DNA from: Shewanella donghaensis
Lineage (GTDB): Bacteria > Pseudomonadota > Gammaproteobacteria > Enterobacterales > Shewanellaceae
Direction: 5' to 3'
DNA length: 64,000 bases
NCBI RefSeq assembly: GCF_007567505.1
Contig: NZ_CP041783.1
Span: 1,302,001-1,366,000, forward strand
Shown piece by piece: positions 17,603 to 26,867 of the stretch; within the stretch, counting starts at the first letter, position 1; the number at the start of each line of letters is the position of its first letter. The position numbers and the translations under genes were made by a program. Under the pieces are notes generated by a model, which did no database searches, had not been told where the DNA came from, and saw nothing but the letters and a program-made list of their open reading frames with translations.

Positions 17603-18957
17603 TATTGAGTCTCCTCAGCATTATCATCTTGCACATTCGCTGTTTTAGCAGTCTCTTTGCTAGCAGTTTTTTTGCTAACAGTCTCTTTGCTAACAGTCTC
17701 TTTATGGGCGTTGCCTTTATCAGCTTTAGCATCCATCACTTCATTCAACTCGTTAACGACAATATCAAATTGTTGCTTTACCCGTTCAAGTCGTTGCAGC
17801 TGTTCTGGCTCTGAAAAGTCCTCTTGAGCTAAACGGCGCTCAAACACTTCTGCAACAGTGAGTTCAGTTAAGGTTTCATTTTCCATTTGCTGAATTTGCT
17901 GCTGACGTTGACTGCGAGCACGCTTAAGTTGTAATACTTCAACGGGTAATGTTTCAGTTAAATCGGCAATACGGCTCTGTAAATCGGTTAGAAAATCTTG
18001 TTCGCCAACTTCGATGCTTAACCAGGTAACGAAATTCGAGTTTTGCTCAGAGTATGCGGCAAGCTGAGTTTCTATCTCACTAAGCGATCCCTTAATACTG
18101 GCCATGGCTTGATATTTAGGTATTTCAAGGGGGGTTACATCAGCTAATTTGTCGTTATCAAACTCCACCAGATAAACACTTTTGTGACTATTAAGTTCAT
18201 CAAAACTTAAACTGATTGGCGAACCGCTATAACGAATATGTTCCGTCTTAGCGATTTTCTGTGAACGGTGAATATGACCTAAGGCAATGTAATCAGCAGC
18301 AGGAAAAAGATTGGCATTAAAAGCATCCAGACTGCCAATATAAATATCTCGAACCGACTCACTGGTGCTGGCACCCACTGTGGTTAAATGGCCTGTGGCG
18401 ATAATCGGCAGTGGCGTGGTTTGTTGCAGGTTTAACGCTTGTGCTTCAGTAAAACAGCGTTGATATAAATCGGCTATTTCATTACCCAGTTTTCGTTGTT
18501 TATCTTCACTTGATTCACCCGACTCACTCAATACCATATCTCTAGGACGCAAATACGGTAACGCGCATACAATCGCACAGGGCTCGTCGTTACTATCAGA
18601 CACTAACAAAACATGATCAGCGGCGTTATCAAGCGCGCCAGGTATCACTGTGGCATTTAAACATGCGAGCAATTGCTTTGATTCACCCAGTGTTGCCACT
18701 GAATCATGATTACCGCCTAATACAATTAACTGGCAACCCGTCGCTTGAATATCGACGATAAACTGATTGTATAAACTACGGGCATAACTTGGCGGCGTAC
18801 CAGTATCAAAAATATCACCTGCGACAATCAAAGCATCAACCTGATGCTGAGAAATTTGAGATAACAGCCACTGCAAAAAAGCAAAATGCTCTGCCGCACG
18901 GCTTTTACCGTAAAAGTTTTGTCCTAGGTGCCAATCAGAAGTGTGAATAATGCGCAT
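17602..18957 (-). CDS. sbcD: Exonuclease subunit SbcD (Mre11-like nuclease)
   Basis: Metallophosphoesterase subunit of SbcCD. The phosphoesterase motifs are in order: HTSDWHLGQ (residues 4-12), GDIFDTG, GGNHDS, GHLTTVG and LGHIHRSQ. A C-terminal SbcD domain that docks on SbcC occupies about 270-410. After that comes a low-complexity tail with four imperfect pentapeptides (KETVS, KETVS, KKTAS, KETAK) encoded by a 15-bp tandem repeat, absent from E. coli SbcD, which makes this protein 451 rather than about 400 residues. First gene of the sbcD-sbcC operon. Confidence 0.96.
   Translation of the reverse strand: MRIIHTSDWHLGQNFYGKSRAAEHFAFLQWLLSQISQHQVDALIVAGDIFDTGTPPSYARSLYNQFIVDIQATGCQLIVLGGNHDSVATLGESKQLLACLNATVIPGALDNAADHVLLVSDSNDEPCAIVCALPYLRPRDMVLSESGESSEDKQRKLGNEIADLYQRCFTEAQALNLQQTTPLPIIATGHLTTVGASTSESVRDIYIGSLDAFNANLFPAADYIALGHIHRSQKIAKTEHIRYSGSPISLSFDELNSHKSVYLVEFDNDKLADVTPLEIPKYQAMASIKGSLSEIETQLAAYSEQNSNFVTWLSIEVGEQDFLTDLQSRIADLTETLPVEVLQLKRARSQRQQQIQQMENETLTELTVAEVFERRLAQEDFSEPEQLQRLERVKQQFDIVVNELNEVMDAKADKGNAHKETVSKETVSKKTASKETAKTANVQDDNAEETQ
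17651..17710 (-). repeat. 15-bp in-frame tandem repeat in the sbcD 3' end
   Basis: Four consecutive 15-bp units, starting at 17651, 17666, 17681 and 17696, differ by a few bases (consensus GTCTCTTTGCTAACA on the + strand). They encode the KETVS-like pentapeptides of the SbcD tail. Confidence 0.85.
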
Positions 18958-19034
18958 GAAAACCTTTTCTGTTTGATGTGAGCTTATTGAAAGCCCGTAA
19001 TAAAACGCTTAAATAAGTTAGGGATAAGAATCAC

Positions 19035-19796
19035 TTATCCGTATTGAGCCCATAATAATTTAAAGCTCATTAAAAAGGCCATTGTGACGACTAATGGCTT
19101 AATAATTTTAACGCCCTTGGTCATCACTAAACGCGAACCGAACGTGGCGCCAATGGCTTGACCCACTAACATTATCAGCCCTAGTGCTATCGCGACTTGA
19201 CCACCAATAAGGAAGAAAATAAGTGAAGACACATTGGTCGCAAAGTTAAGCACTTTGGCATGAGCGGTGGCTTTAGCTAAGCCATAACCCGCTAACGATA
19301 CAAACGCTAAAGCAAAGAAACTACCCGTGCCAGGGCCAAAGAAACCATCATAAAACCCCACCCCAAGCGCAGCAGTAAATGCAAACATGGCTGGAGTCAG
19401 TACTTGTTGTTTGTCTTCTTCAGATATCTTTTTTGAGAATAGAAAGTAGCAACCAATAGAGAGAATTAAAAACGGTAACACCAACTCTAATACCGTTACA
19501 TCAATCATTTGAACGATGATGGTACCGACGGCCGCACCGACAAAAGCACAAATGATCGATAAGCGCGCTTGCTTTAAATCGACCATGCCCTTGCGAACAA
19601 AATACAAACTCGCAAAAAAGCTGCCCCCACAAGCCTGAAGCTTATTGGTACCTAAAGCCGCTGCAGGGGGTAAGCCTGCCCACATCAATGCAGGAATAGT
19701 GATGAGTCCACCACCGCCCGCAATAGCATCGATAAAGCCTGCTAGAATCGCAACAAAAAATAAAATGACAGCAAGCTGTAAGGTTAACTCGAACAT
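19035..19796 (-). CDS. yfcA: TSUP/TauE-SafE family permease, YfcA-like
   Basis: Inner-membrane permease of the TSUP (DUF81) family, thought to move sulfur-containing or other organic anions. 253 residues with about seven to eight hydrophobic helices. The duplicated motif is visible as AGFIDAIAGGGGLITIPALMWAG near the N-terminus and FYDGFFGPGTGSFFALAFV in the second half. The ATNKLQ (here GTNKLQACGGS) and AKATAHAKVLN segments match E. coli YfcA closely. The substrate of YfcA is not established. It stands alone, 78 bp downstream of the sbcD start side, on the same strand as sbcDC. Confidence 0.9.
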   Translation of the reverse strand: MFELTLQLAVILFFVAILAGFIDAIAGGGGLITIPALMWAGLPPAAALGTNKLQACGGSFFASLYFVRKGMVDLKQARLSIICAFVGAAVGTIIVQMIDVTVLELVLPFLILSIGCYFLFSKKISEEDKQQVLTPAMFAFTAALGVGFYDGFFGPGTGSFFALAFVSLAGYGLAKATAHAKVLNFATNVSSLIFFLIGGQVAIALGLIMLVGQAIGATFGSRLVMTKGVKIIKPLVVTMAFLMSFKLLWAQYG

Positions 19797-19959
19797 AAGG
19801 TAAGTCTTAAAATCTTAAAATGAGGAGAATAGGCTATTAGACCTGCTTTACAGCCAAAATTCAAAAGCTATCTGCATTGAAAAAAACCATTTGATGTTAT
19901 TGCTAGCAGTTCGGTCAAATTGGCTATTTTCTCGCTTATTTTCAATCGATAGAAAACAA

Positions 19960-19994
19960 AAAAGGTAACCTAATGTTAACTTAGATTACCTTTT
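19960..19994 (-). terminator. Terminator downstream of the DASS transporter gene
   Basis: A 14-bp stem with one mismatch (AAAAGGTAACCTAA / TTAGATTACCTTTT) around a 7-nt loop is followed on the minus strand by at least seven T residues. Confidence 0.85.
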
Positions 19995-20038
19995 AAAATA
20001 CCTATTAGCGTGACTAACAAAGCTAAATTAACTTCAGA

Positions 20039-21418
20039 CTAAAAACCCCAGAAGAAGTTAGTGATTAAGAACAACACAAACATACTGATAAAGTTAATGA
20101 TCAAGCCAGCACGCATCATCTCTGATTGTTTAATATAACCAGAGCCGAAAACAATGGCATTAGGCGGTGTTGCAACGGGTAGCATAAACGCACAAGAGGC
20201 AGCGATACCGATCACCACAGATATCATCACTGGCGACAAACCGAGTGGTTCAGCGATAGCAGCGAATACTGGCACTAATAACGCGGCGCTCGCAGTGTTA
20301 CTCGCAAATTCCGTCAACATGACCACAAAGGCAATAACCGCAAGAATAAATAACGCCATATGGGCATTACCAAATATGTCAGTCACAAAGTGAGCCAAGA
20401 ACACGCTGGTACCCGTCGCTTTCAATATTGCACTTAGGGTTAAGCCGCCACCAAATAAGATCAATACACCCCAATCTGTCGTTGATTCAATTTTTTTCCA
20501 ATCAACTAACTTAAGACTGGCAAGCACAACCACTGCGCCCAAGGCGACAATCGTGTCAAATTTACTGATCCCGCCAAGCGCTTGTGCTAATGGCTTACTG
20601 AATATCCAACAACATACCGTGGCTAAGAAAACCACTAAGGTTAGTTTAGCGCTGACGGTCATTTTCACGTTATCAGCTTTAATCTCGCATACCGTTGATA
20701 AATCAGGTTTTAAGAACAAGTAAAGTGCTATCAGCATTGACGGCAGCATAATTGCGACAGTGATCAAGCCAAACTCTAACCAATCACTAAAACTCAAACC
20801 TACCTGTGCTGCAGCAATAGCATTGGGTGGGCTACCCACTAATGTCCCTATGCCACCAATATTGGCTGAATAAGCAATACCCAGTAGTACGAATAAATAG
20901 GTTTTTTTATGCTCTTTAAAATCTAACTGATGCAAAATACCTAACGCCAGTGGCAACATCATTGCCGCAGTCGCTGTATTACTGATCCACATAGATAAAA
21001 CAGCAGTTACCAGGAATAATAGAATACAGGCGATGCTCAACTTGCCTTTAGACAACTGCAACACTTTCTGCGCGATTAAACGGTCGATACCTTGGTGATT
21101 CAAGGCCGCTGCCAACACAAAGCCACCAAAGAACAAGTAGATTATTGGGTTAGCAAAATTGCCCATTGCTGTTGCGGTATCAAACACCCCAAAGAATACC
21201 GCTAATATTGGAATTAAAATGGCGGTAACACTGATGTGGATCGCTTCTGTTAACCATAAAATAGCCGCGAAGACTAAAATAGAAAGACCGGTATTGATAC
21301 CTTGTTCGAACGGTAAAAAATTATAGAGCAGTGCAAACAACACAATGTTGCCGATTAATATGCTGAAGTGTCTTTTGTTTGTTTTTTCTGTCATCGACTG
21401 ATTTGGTATGTTTTCCAT
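20039..21418 (-). CDS. DASS/SLC13 family sodium:anion (dicarboxylate) symporter
   Basis: 459-residue polytopic inner-membrane carrier of the divalent anion:sodium symporter family. The two substrate/Na-binding SNT-type motifs are visible: WISNTATAAMMLPLAL (first repeat) and EFASNTASAALLVPV (second repeat). Each repeat also has its hairpin with a PP-N-A signature (GSPPNAIAAAQ and ATPPNAIVFGSG). Likely substrates are C4-dicarboxylates such as succinate, or sulfate; the sequence does not decide. A strong Shine-Dalgarno (GGAGGG) precedes the start by 8 nt. It has a 680-bp upstream region and its own terminator, so it is transcribed alone. Confidence 0.88.
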   Translation of the reverse strand: MENIPNQSMTEKTNKRHFSILIGNIVLFALLYNFLPFEQGINTGLSILVFAAILWLTEAIHISVTAILIPILAVFFGVFDTATAMGNFANPIIYLFFGGFVLAAALNHQGIDRLIAQKVLQLSKGKLSIACILLFLVTAVLSMWISNTATAAMMLPLALGILHQLDFKEHKKTYLFVLLGIAYSANIGGIGTLVGSPPNAIAAAQVGLSFSDWLEFGLITVAIMLPSMLIALYLFLKPDLSTVCEIKADNVKMTVSAKLTLVVFLATVCCWIFSKPLAQALGGISKFDTIVALGAVVVLASLKLVDWKKIESTTDWGVLILFGGGLTLSAILKATGTSVFLAHFVTDIFGNAHMALFILAVIAFVVMLTEFASNTASAALLVPVFAAIAEPLGLSPVMISVVIGIAASCAFMLPVATPPNAIVFGSGYIKQSEMMRAGLIINFISMFVLFLITNFFWGF

Positions 21419-22102
21419 TAAAGCGCCCTCCCTTATTTTTTATTGAGAACAATGTAAGCACACCGAAGGGTAAGATAAAGCCCTGTTTTATGGTTGCTTT
21501 ATTACACCCCAAAGAACCATTTGTGTGACGTAAGCAGCAAGCAGCAAGCCATTTGTGACTCAACCGCACAATAACATGACTAAATATGTGGTTATTAAGC
21601 ATCAAAACAGCAAATCTATTCATATAATGTGATTATTGTGAATGTTTATTAGCATCCAAATTTGTGATGTAGATCTAGATAGCTAAAGGGGAATTGGGTA
21701 TAGAGCAAAGTTAGCGACATTTACGTGAACCCAAACAAGCCTAAGCAAATGAGCATATCTCAGTTCAATTAGCGTTTTAGTTGTGTGGTGAAAACCCATA
21801 ACAATATAGCTATACAGAATATTACCTATTAATTAATTGAAATTATTGAATAAATTCCTATTGCCACTTCCTTAGTTAAACATTGAACAACATAATTACT
21901 CATACTAAACCTGCACCCTCTTTTAACCTATTGAATTAAAATATAATTATGTTAGGTTATTGAAGCTTTAATTTGTTGTTCACTAAAGTGCACATTCAAT
22001 AAAGTACTAAGTCACTGCAGTACTAACTCAACGAAGTACTTTTACAATGAACAGCTACTTGCGAGAAGTTCTAATCTAGTTAAAAACCGAAAAAGGATTT
22101 TC
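21419..22102. other. 680-bp intergenic region between divergent transporter and outer-membrane genes
   Basis: AT-rich and non-coding. It holds the divergent promoters of the DASS symporter and the small outer-membrane protein. Near 21981-22053 the word AGTACT/AGTGCAC recurs at 15-20 bp intervals (AAGTGCAC, AAGTACT, AGTACT, AAGTACT), which could be phased operator half-sites. No gene was recognised. Confidence 0.45.
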
Positions 22103-22543
22103 ATGAAATCATCTTTACTTGCTCTATCGTTTGTTACGTTAATTAGCGCACCAGGATTAAGTTCAGCAGGCGAATTTGAACCTGCTATTGGTGTAGGTCA
22201 TCAATTTGGTGGTGTTTTAGGCGGACAATTTGCCTATAAAACCCCATCAACTAAATATTATGCTTCTGTCGGCTTAGTCGGCTTTGCTGCTGGCTTGCAA
22301 ACCACTTTTAGTGAAAACTCAAAGCATGCTTACGGAATTGTTTTAGGTAGAGAGGAATTACAAAGTGAAGATGGCTTTGCCTTCATCACCTATGATTACC
22401 ATTTTGATGGTTTTGCACAAAAAGGCTTTGTCATTGGTACTGGTATTGGGGTTACGCGAGAAGATGAAGGTGGCTTATATGCAGATAAAGGCGACACTGA
22501 AACATCAACCTCTATTACATTAAATTTTGGCTATAAGTTTTAA
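22103..22543 (+). CDS. Small secreted/outer-membrane beta-barrel protein, hypothetical
   Basis: 146 residues with a clear Sec signal peptide (MKSSLLALSFVTLISAPGLSSAG, probable cleavage after SSA near 22). The remaining 125 residues are Gly/aromatic-rich alternating strands (KYYASVGLVGFAAGLQTTF, FITYDYHFDG, ITLNFGYKF) ending in Phe, which suits an eight-stranded outer-membrane barrel. Family not recognised. AAAAAGGA lies just upstream of the ATG. It is followed by a hairpin at 22643. Confidence 0.72.
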   Translation: MKSSLLALSFVTLISAPGLSSAGEFEPAIGVGHQFGGVLGGQFAYKTPSTKYYASVGLVGFAAGLQTTFSENSKHAYGIVLGREELQSEDGFAFITYDYHFDGFAQKGFVIGTGIGVTREDEGGLYADKGDTETSTSITLNFGYKF

Positions 22544-22642
22544 TGCTCATAGAAATGAACACATAAGTGTGCACATAACTAAACACATGCTAAACACAGA
22601 GATATAAAGCCAATAAACTCATGTAACATGTACTCCATAAAT

Positions 22643-22663
22643 AACGCCTCATATTGAGGCGTT
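22643..22663 (+). terminator. Hairpin between outer-membrane gene and CHMI gene
   Basis: AACGCCTCA / TGAGGCGTT form a perfect 9-bp stem with a 3-nt loop. The T-tract after it is weak (AACATTT), so it may be only a partial terminator. The ribosome-binding site of the next gene lies 10 bp further on. Confidence 0.5.
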
Positions 22664-22686
22664 AACATTTCCTGGAGTTCAATTGC

Positions 22687-23043
22687 ATGCCTCATGTCGA
22701 AATAAAATATTCAGATAATGTCGATCTTGATACCCATAAAGTATTTGATGCAGTAGAGAACATCATCAACGAACATGATGCGAGTGCTGGCGTATGTAAA
22801 TCTAGGGCTTATCCCTGCTCACAGTATAAATACTCCCACATGCTGGTAACCGTGTCTCTGTTAACCAAAGCTCACCGAGATAGTGCCTTTACGCATCAGC
22901 TCAGCGTCGACATTGAACAGGCCATTAAGACTCACCTAAAGCAAAGCGTTTATTTCTCATTAAACATTGAATATAGCTTAGCTCACTACACCACCAATAC
23001 TCATATTGTCGCAGGTGATGACTTACTCAGATTATCCGATTAG
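22687..23043 (+). CDS. 5-carboxymethyl-2-hydroxymuconate delta-isomerase family tautomerase
   Basis: 118 residues of the CHMI family in the tautomerase superfamily. After Met removal, Pro (residue 2, in MPHVEIKYSDN) would be the catalytic N-terminal base. A conserved Arg in CKSRAYP fits the substrate-binding Arg of the family. The classical reaction belongs to homoprotocatechuate degradation, but no hpa genes are nearby, so the physiological substrate is uncertain. GGAG lies 9 nt before the ATG. It is followed by a bidirectional terminator against the convergent M14 peptidase gene. Confidence 0.82.
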   Translation: MPHVEIKYSDNVDLDTHKVFDAVENIINEHDASAGVCKSRAYPCSQYKYSHMLVTVSLLTKAHRDSAFTHQLSVDIEQAIKTHLKQSVYFSLNIEYSLAHYTTNTHIVAGDDLLRLSD

Positions 23044-23104
23044 CAGCTCGTATTTTTAGAAACAGTATTGTTAAACACAGATAAATCGCGATTAAATAAA
23101 AAAC

Positions 23105-23126
23105 CTGCCAAATGGCAGATTTTTTA
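23105..23126. terminator. Terminator between convergent CHMI and M14 genes
   Basis: CTGCCA / TGGCAG stem followed by six T residues on the + strand, with an A-rich run on the left that allows use on the minus strand. Confidence 0.8.
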
Positions 23127-23189
23127 TCATAAATCACTGCATACCGCTTCAAGGTAGCAAGGTTTACGTTTAGCTTAGCTTAATTTAGT

Positions 23190-24116
23190 TTAGGCTTTAA
23201 TCAAATAATCCAAGCCACCACGAATCGCTGCCACTTGTGCAAGAATACAATTCTCATCATCAGACAATGGGCTGTCCGGATAAACTTCGGTAGTGGTTTT
23301 ATATTGAGCACGAGTTAATCCTGCGCATAAGCCAAGCTTGTCACATGGATAATTAATCACCCCGAATTGACTAAACTCAACACCGATCAATTTACCATCA
23401 TCATCTGCTGGCGCAATATGAGTCACCTTCTGAACTGTGTTTATAATATTGAGTTGAAATGCATCTTGGGGATTTTCACTGTCACCCACCAGATAAAATC
23501 CATCGGGAATATTCCAGTTATCATTTACAATGCCATCTCTTGCTGCCAGCGCGGGACGAAACTCTGAGTTATCACTGTCAGTGGTTTCATGCAGATCAAT
23601 ATGAGCAATAAACTCGAAACCAAGATCAGACTGCAACTTATCAATGATATTCATAATCGCAGCTGATTCTTCTGCTGGACTACCTTCATAAAAAGAGCGA
23701 TTTGGATCGACTGTTTTAGGGTTCCAGCGATTAATAGTTTCGTAACCCCATGGACTGATACAAGGCGCGACAACAAAGTTAAAGTGCTGCGAATATTCTT
23801 TCGCTGTCGTTTCTAAAAATCGAATAGCACCTTGAACACCACTAGTTTCATAACCATGTACCCCACCAGTGACTAGCACAGTCGGTTTATTGGTATCTAT
23901 TGTCGTTTTAACGAGGTAGAGCGGATAGCGTTGTTCGTCGTAGGATAATGCGCCATATTGCTCAACTTCAAATTGGCTCTTTAAAGCTAAGACTTTGCTA
24001 CAAACTTGCTCTTGATAGCTGCGTTTAATTGTTTGTGCAGCAAGCCATTGTTGCTTTTCTGATTCAGCCCAAGGCATGCCTTGAGTACCAATTGAATAGA
24101 TTTCGTCCGCGTTCAT
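23190..24116 (-). CDS. M14-family zinc metallocarboxypeptidase / deacylase
   Basis: 308-residue cytosolic enzyme of the M14 metallocarboxypeptidase superfamily. The zinc motif HxxE appears in VTGGVHGYETSG, the third ligand is probably the His in HIDLHETTD, and the DPNRSF motif corresponds to the conserved Asn-Arg substrate clamp. No signal peptide is present. The layout resembles the M14/succinylglutamate-desuccinylase-like group rather than secreted carboxypeptidases; the substrate is unknown. A GNAT acetyltransferase gene lies 38 bp upstream in the same direction, so the two are probably one operon. Confidence 0.82.
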   Translation of the reverse strand: MNADEIYSIGTQGMPWAESEKQQWLAAQTIKRSYQEQVCSKVLALKSQFEVEQYGALSYDEQRYPLYLVKTTIDTNKPTVLVTGGVHGYETSGVQGAIRFLETTAKEYSQHFNFVVAPCISPWGYETINRWNPKTVDPNRSFYEGSPAEESAAIMNIIDKLQSDLGFEFIAHIDLHETTDSDNSEFRPALAARDGIVNDNWNIPDGFYLVGDSENPQDAFQLNIINTVQKVTHIAPADDDGKLIGVEFSQFGVINYPCDKLGLCAGLTRAQYKTTTEVYPDSPLSDDENCILAQVAAIRGGLDYLIKA

Positions 24117-24154
24117 GTAACACCTTTGATTTAATTTTTATTTTAAAGAGGATT

Positions 24155-24619
24155 TTAACCCATTGGAGGATGATCGTTCACCGATAAACTGTAAGAAAAG
24201 AATCGAGTATCCTTTCTAAAGCCAATTTTTTCATACACGGATTGTGCTTGGAAATTAACTTTTGCAGTACCTAAATCGACTCTCACAGCTTGTAAGCCTC
24301 GAGCAAGCTCAATAGTGCACTGAATAAGCTTGTTTGCTGCGCCTTGATTACGATAATCAGCATCAACAAACAAGTCATTAAGTACCAGTACTCGCCCCAA
24401 TTCAACAGATGAGAAAGTTTGGTAATTAAGCACAAAACCTATGGGTTTGTTGTCTTCCGTGTACGCCCCAAAAATAAACGCTTCTTGATTATTCAGTCGT
24501 TCCGTTAAGTAAGCGGTATATTCATCTTGCGGCAACTCAACACCATAAAAATGCATATATTGACAAAATAGCGGCAGAATATCATTTAGCTGCTCGGCTG
24601 TTACACGGTTAATAATCAT
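24155..24619 (-). CDS. GNAT family N-acetyltransferase
   Basis: 154-residue single-domain GNAT. The acetyl-CoA pyrophosphate loop is visible as DADYRNQGAANKLI (Q/RxxGxG/A form), preceded by the strand LNDLFVD and followed by VRVDLGTAKVNFQAQSVYEKIGFRKD, the typical beta-6/7 region with YEKIGF. The acceptor substrate cannot be deduced. It precedes the M14 peptidase gene by 38 bp on the same strand, so both may act on one small-molecule or peptide substrate. Confidence 0.85.
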   Translation of the reverse strand: MIINRVTAEQLNDILPLFCQYMHFYGVELPQDEYTAYLTERLNNQEAFIFGAYTEDNKPIGFVLNYQTFSSVELGRVLVLNDLFVDADYRNQGAANKLIQCTIELARGLQAVRVDLGTAKVNFQAQSVYEKIGFRKDTRFFSYSLSVNDHPPMG

Positions 24620-24693
24620 AGTTCCCTCTTTGATTGTTAATAGTATTTATCATGGCATTATCGATACTAAATAACGCCATTGAAATCGTAAAA

Positions 24694-26679
24694 CTATAAA
24701 CCTGAATTTTGGTACTCAAGTTCATCTAGACCTAACTGCGCTGCATAACTGCAGTTTGGTACGATGCGAAATTCAAATTTCAAGATACTTAAACAGGCAT
24801 TAAAAAAGTCTTCACCTAGCCATTCTTTATCGAATGTCATCAATGCTCTAACAATGGCATCAGCGCCAGTGCCTTGTTTAATCGATTCTGGCGCCATAGC
24901 ATCAACAAAACTTGCTACCAGGCCATAGAGATCTTTTTCAGCATCGCCTTCAACTGACCACATCGTTGGATCTGCATATTGAGCAGCATAATGGCTGGCA
25001 GCAATATCAGAACCTATGCCAAAGTTGACTAGGATGGCTTTCTCATCACGGCAGATAATATTTTTAGGACAAATAGCCCCATGAAAAATATCTAAACTAT
25101 GTAAATACTGCAGTGCGGTGAGCAGTTGAGTGAACCACAATCGCGGCTGACCCACTTGCACTGTCGTCACTTCATCAAGCCCGACGCCTTGTACCCAGTC
25201 TCTGGCGATGAACAAGTCTTCAGATTGTGGCAATTGGCCAAATGCTAGCACTCGCTCAACATGTGGATGATAGATTTTAGCCAGACTACGGTACATGTTA
25301 CTTAATGAGTTCCACTGGTGATCAACATCTTGATAGATACTGACACAACACGGGAAATTGCCTTGTAAATGCAATGCGCGCCAAAGTTGGCTTCTTGAGG
25401 TCGCCGAAATAAAACTATCTAAACGGTAATGATGATCAATTACCGCGCCTTGTTCTATTTCTATTTGGTGCGGTAATGCATCGCATACGCCTAAATCGAT
25501 AACAGCAGATAAGTCACAACGAATAGCGTCAAGATCAATGGTATTTCCAGCTGCCGCCGAGCGGTACCATTGATATATACGCGGCTGCAGCGTTTTTTCT
25601 GCCAAGTCTAAAAAAGCTTGAGCGTAGGATTTAATATCATCATTGGTACTCAGTGAATCTTTAATATCGATAAACTCAACATCAGCGTCATCTGAAACAA
25701 AGATACAATTATCAGCCCAGCCACCAATGGTATAGCCGCGGCGATGAATTTGCTGCAAACCAGTAACGCTGCGACGTAGAATTTCGAGTAATTGGTAAGT
25801 CGTTTGTTTTTCAATTTCGAATATATTTAGTGGCACACCGCGTGGCATTCTAATTGGTAATACAACTTGCTCGCCATCTTGAATTAACGGCGCACAAAAT
25901 GGCACACAGCTACAACCCGAGAGTGATTGAATACGTCTAAATTCATCACGGAGTTTTTGTTCATGGTGATTTGCATCGACACTATCTTCGAACTGGCTGA
26001 TCACTAAAATCTTTAATAGCCAAGGCGCAGTCCAACCACCAGGGTTATATTCTGACTGCCAAACCTCTAACCCTTGCTGCAGGAATAAACACTTAAGCTT
26101 GATGAAATCTTGGATCTTATTATTACGTTGTTCAACTAATGCAACTTGGCCAATGGTATCTAGTACCATCTCTTTTTGGGTTTCTGTCACTGGATGAATA
26201 TGCGGTGCAGTTAAGCCCCACTCTTTCGTCAATGCCGCAATGATTTTGGCTGGTGTATAAATGCTTAATTTACCGGTGTCTTTTTCAACCAGAATTTCTT
26301 CACCTTTACGGCCAGTGACAAACACCATGCCTTGACACCAAGGAGCATAAACACCGACTGGAATTTTGTTCTTTAGTTTGCCTGCTAAGACACGTGCCAC
26401 ATAGTTGGCTTTTGATAAACTATTATCCACATGACGGCCATCAAGCGACCAGGCATGTAAACCAGCATTCAAACGACCAATGTAGCCTTTGACGTCGACC
26501 ACATACACGCCAAACTCACCCACAACTAAAGCATCAACTTCCATTGCCTGGCCTGTGTGAGTAGGAATTTCAACATTGGTTAATAGGAGGTAATCTTCGG
26601 GAAGCTCGTCTGATAATAAAGAAAATGCCCAACGTTCAGCATCGTTGACTGGGGTACCAAAACTAATATGTCTTGCCAT
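24694..26679 (-). CDS. NERD-domain protein with two degenerate protein kinase domains
   Basis: 661 residues from MARHISFGTPV (GGAG 11 nt upstream); a longer frame reaches 26766 but lacks a ribosome site. Residues 10-115 form a NERD domain, a nuclease-related fold, with a complete-looking (D/E)-D-(D/E)xK set: E15, D49 (EVDALVVG) and D62-x-K64 (VVDVKG). Two kinase-like regions follow. In the first (about 215-400) the catalytic loop reads YTIGGWADN instead of HRDLKPxN. In the second (about 430-661) it reads HGAICPKN (533-540) and the DFG motif is NFG (552-554); the VAIK Lys is also missing (VSIY). Both therefore look like pseudokinases. A terminator separates it from the upstream rraB gene. Confidence 0.82.
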   Translation of the reverse strand: MARHISFGTPVNDAERWAFSLLSDELPEDYLLLTNVEIPTHTGQAMEVDALVVGEFGVYVVDVKGYIGRLNAGLHAWSLDGRHVDNSLSKANYVARVLAGKLKNKIPVGVYAPWCQGMVFVTGRKGEEILVEKDTGKLSIYTPAKIIAALTKEWGLTAPHIHPVTETQKEMVLDTIGQVALVEQRNNKIQDFIKLKCLFLQQGLEVWQSEYNPGGWTAPWLLKILVISQFEDSVDANHHEQKLRDEFRRIQSLSGCSCVPFCAPLIQDGEQVVLPIRMPRGVPLNIFEIEKQTTYQLLEILRRSVTGLQQIHRRGYTIGGWADNCIFVSDDADVEFIDIKDSLSTNDDIKSYAQAFLDLAEKTLQPRIYQWYRSAAAGNTIDLDAIRCDLSAVIDLGVCDALPHQIEIEQGAVIDHHYRLDSFISATSRSQLWRALHLQGNFPCCVSIYQDVDHQWNSLSNMYRSLAKIYHPHVERVLAFGQLPQSEDLFIARDWVQGVGLDEVTTVQVGQPRLWFTQLLTALQYLHSLDIFHGAICPKNIICRDEKAILVNFGIGSDIAASHYAAQYADPTMWSVEGDAEKDLYGLVASFVDAMAPESIKQGTGADAIVRALMTFDKEWLGEDFFNACLSILKFEFRIVPNCSYAAQLGLDELEYQNSGL

Positions 26680-26770
26680 TGAAAATGCGACTCCGTAGGT
26701 ACTCTGCGCTGTTATTGTAATCATTTGCGCTACTGCATATGGCACCATCCTATAATAAAAAGTCACAAAA

Positions 26771-26791
26771 AAACCACCTAATTGGTGGTTT
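26771..26791 (-). terminator. Terminator downstream of rraB
   Basis: AAACCACC / GGTGGTTT stem with a 5-nt loop, followed on the minus strand by seven T residues. Confidence 0.85.
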
Positions 26792-26867
26792 TTGTTTTCA
26801 TTTTCACAACCGTTAACAATCAGTGAGATAATCTGACTGTCTCAACTTCATATTAAAGCGAGATTAA

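Noticed and set aside
21663-21680. CRP-like half-site GTGATGTAGATC upstream of the DASS gene
   Set aside because: Only one half matches the consensus TGTGA-N6-TCACA.
26680-26766. Longer NERD-pseudokinase start
   Set aside because: The extension is hydrophobic and unlike the family; the site at 26679 has GGAG upstream.
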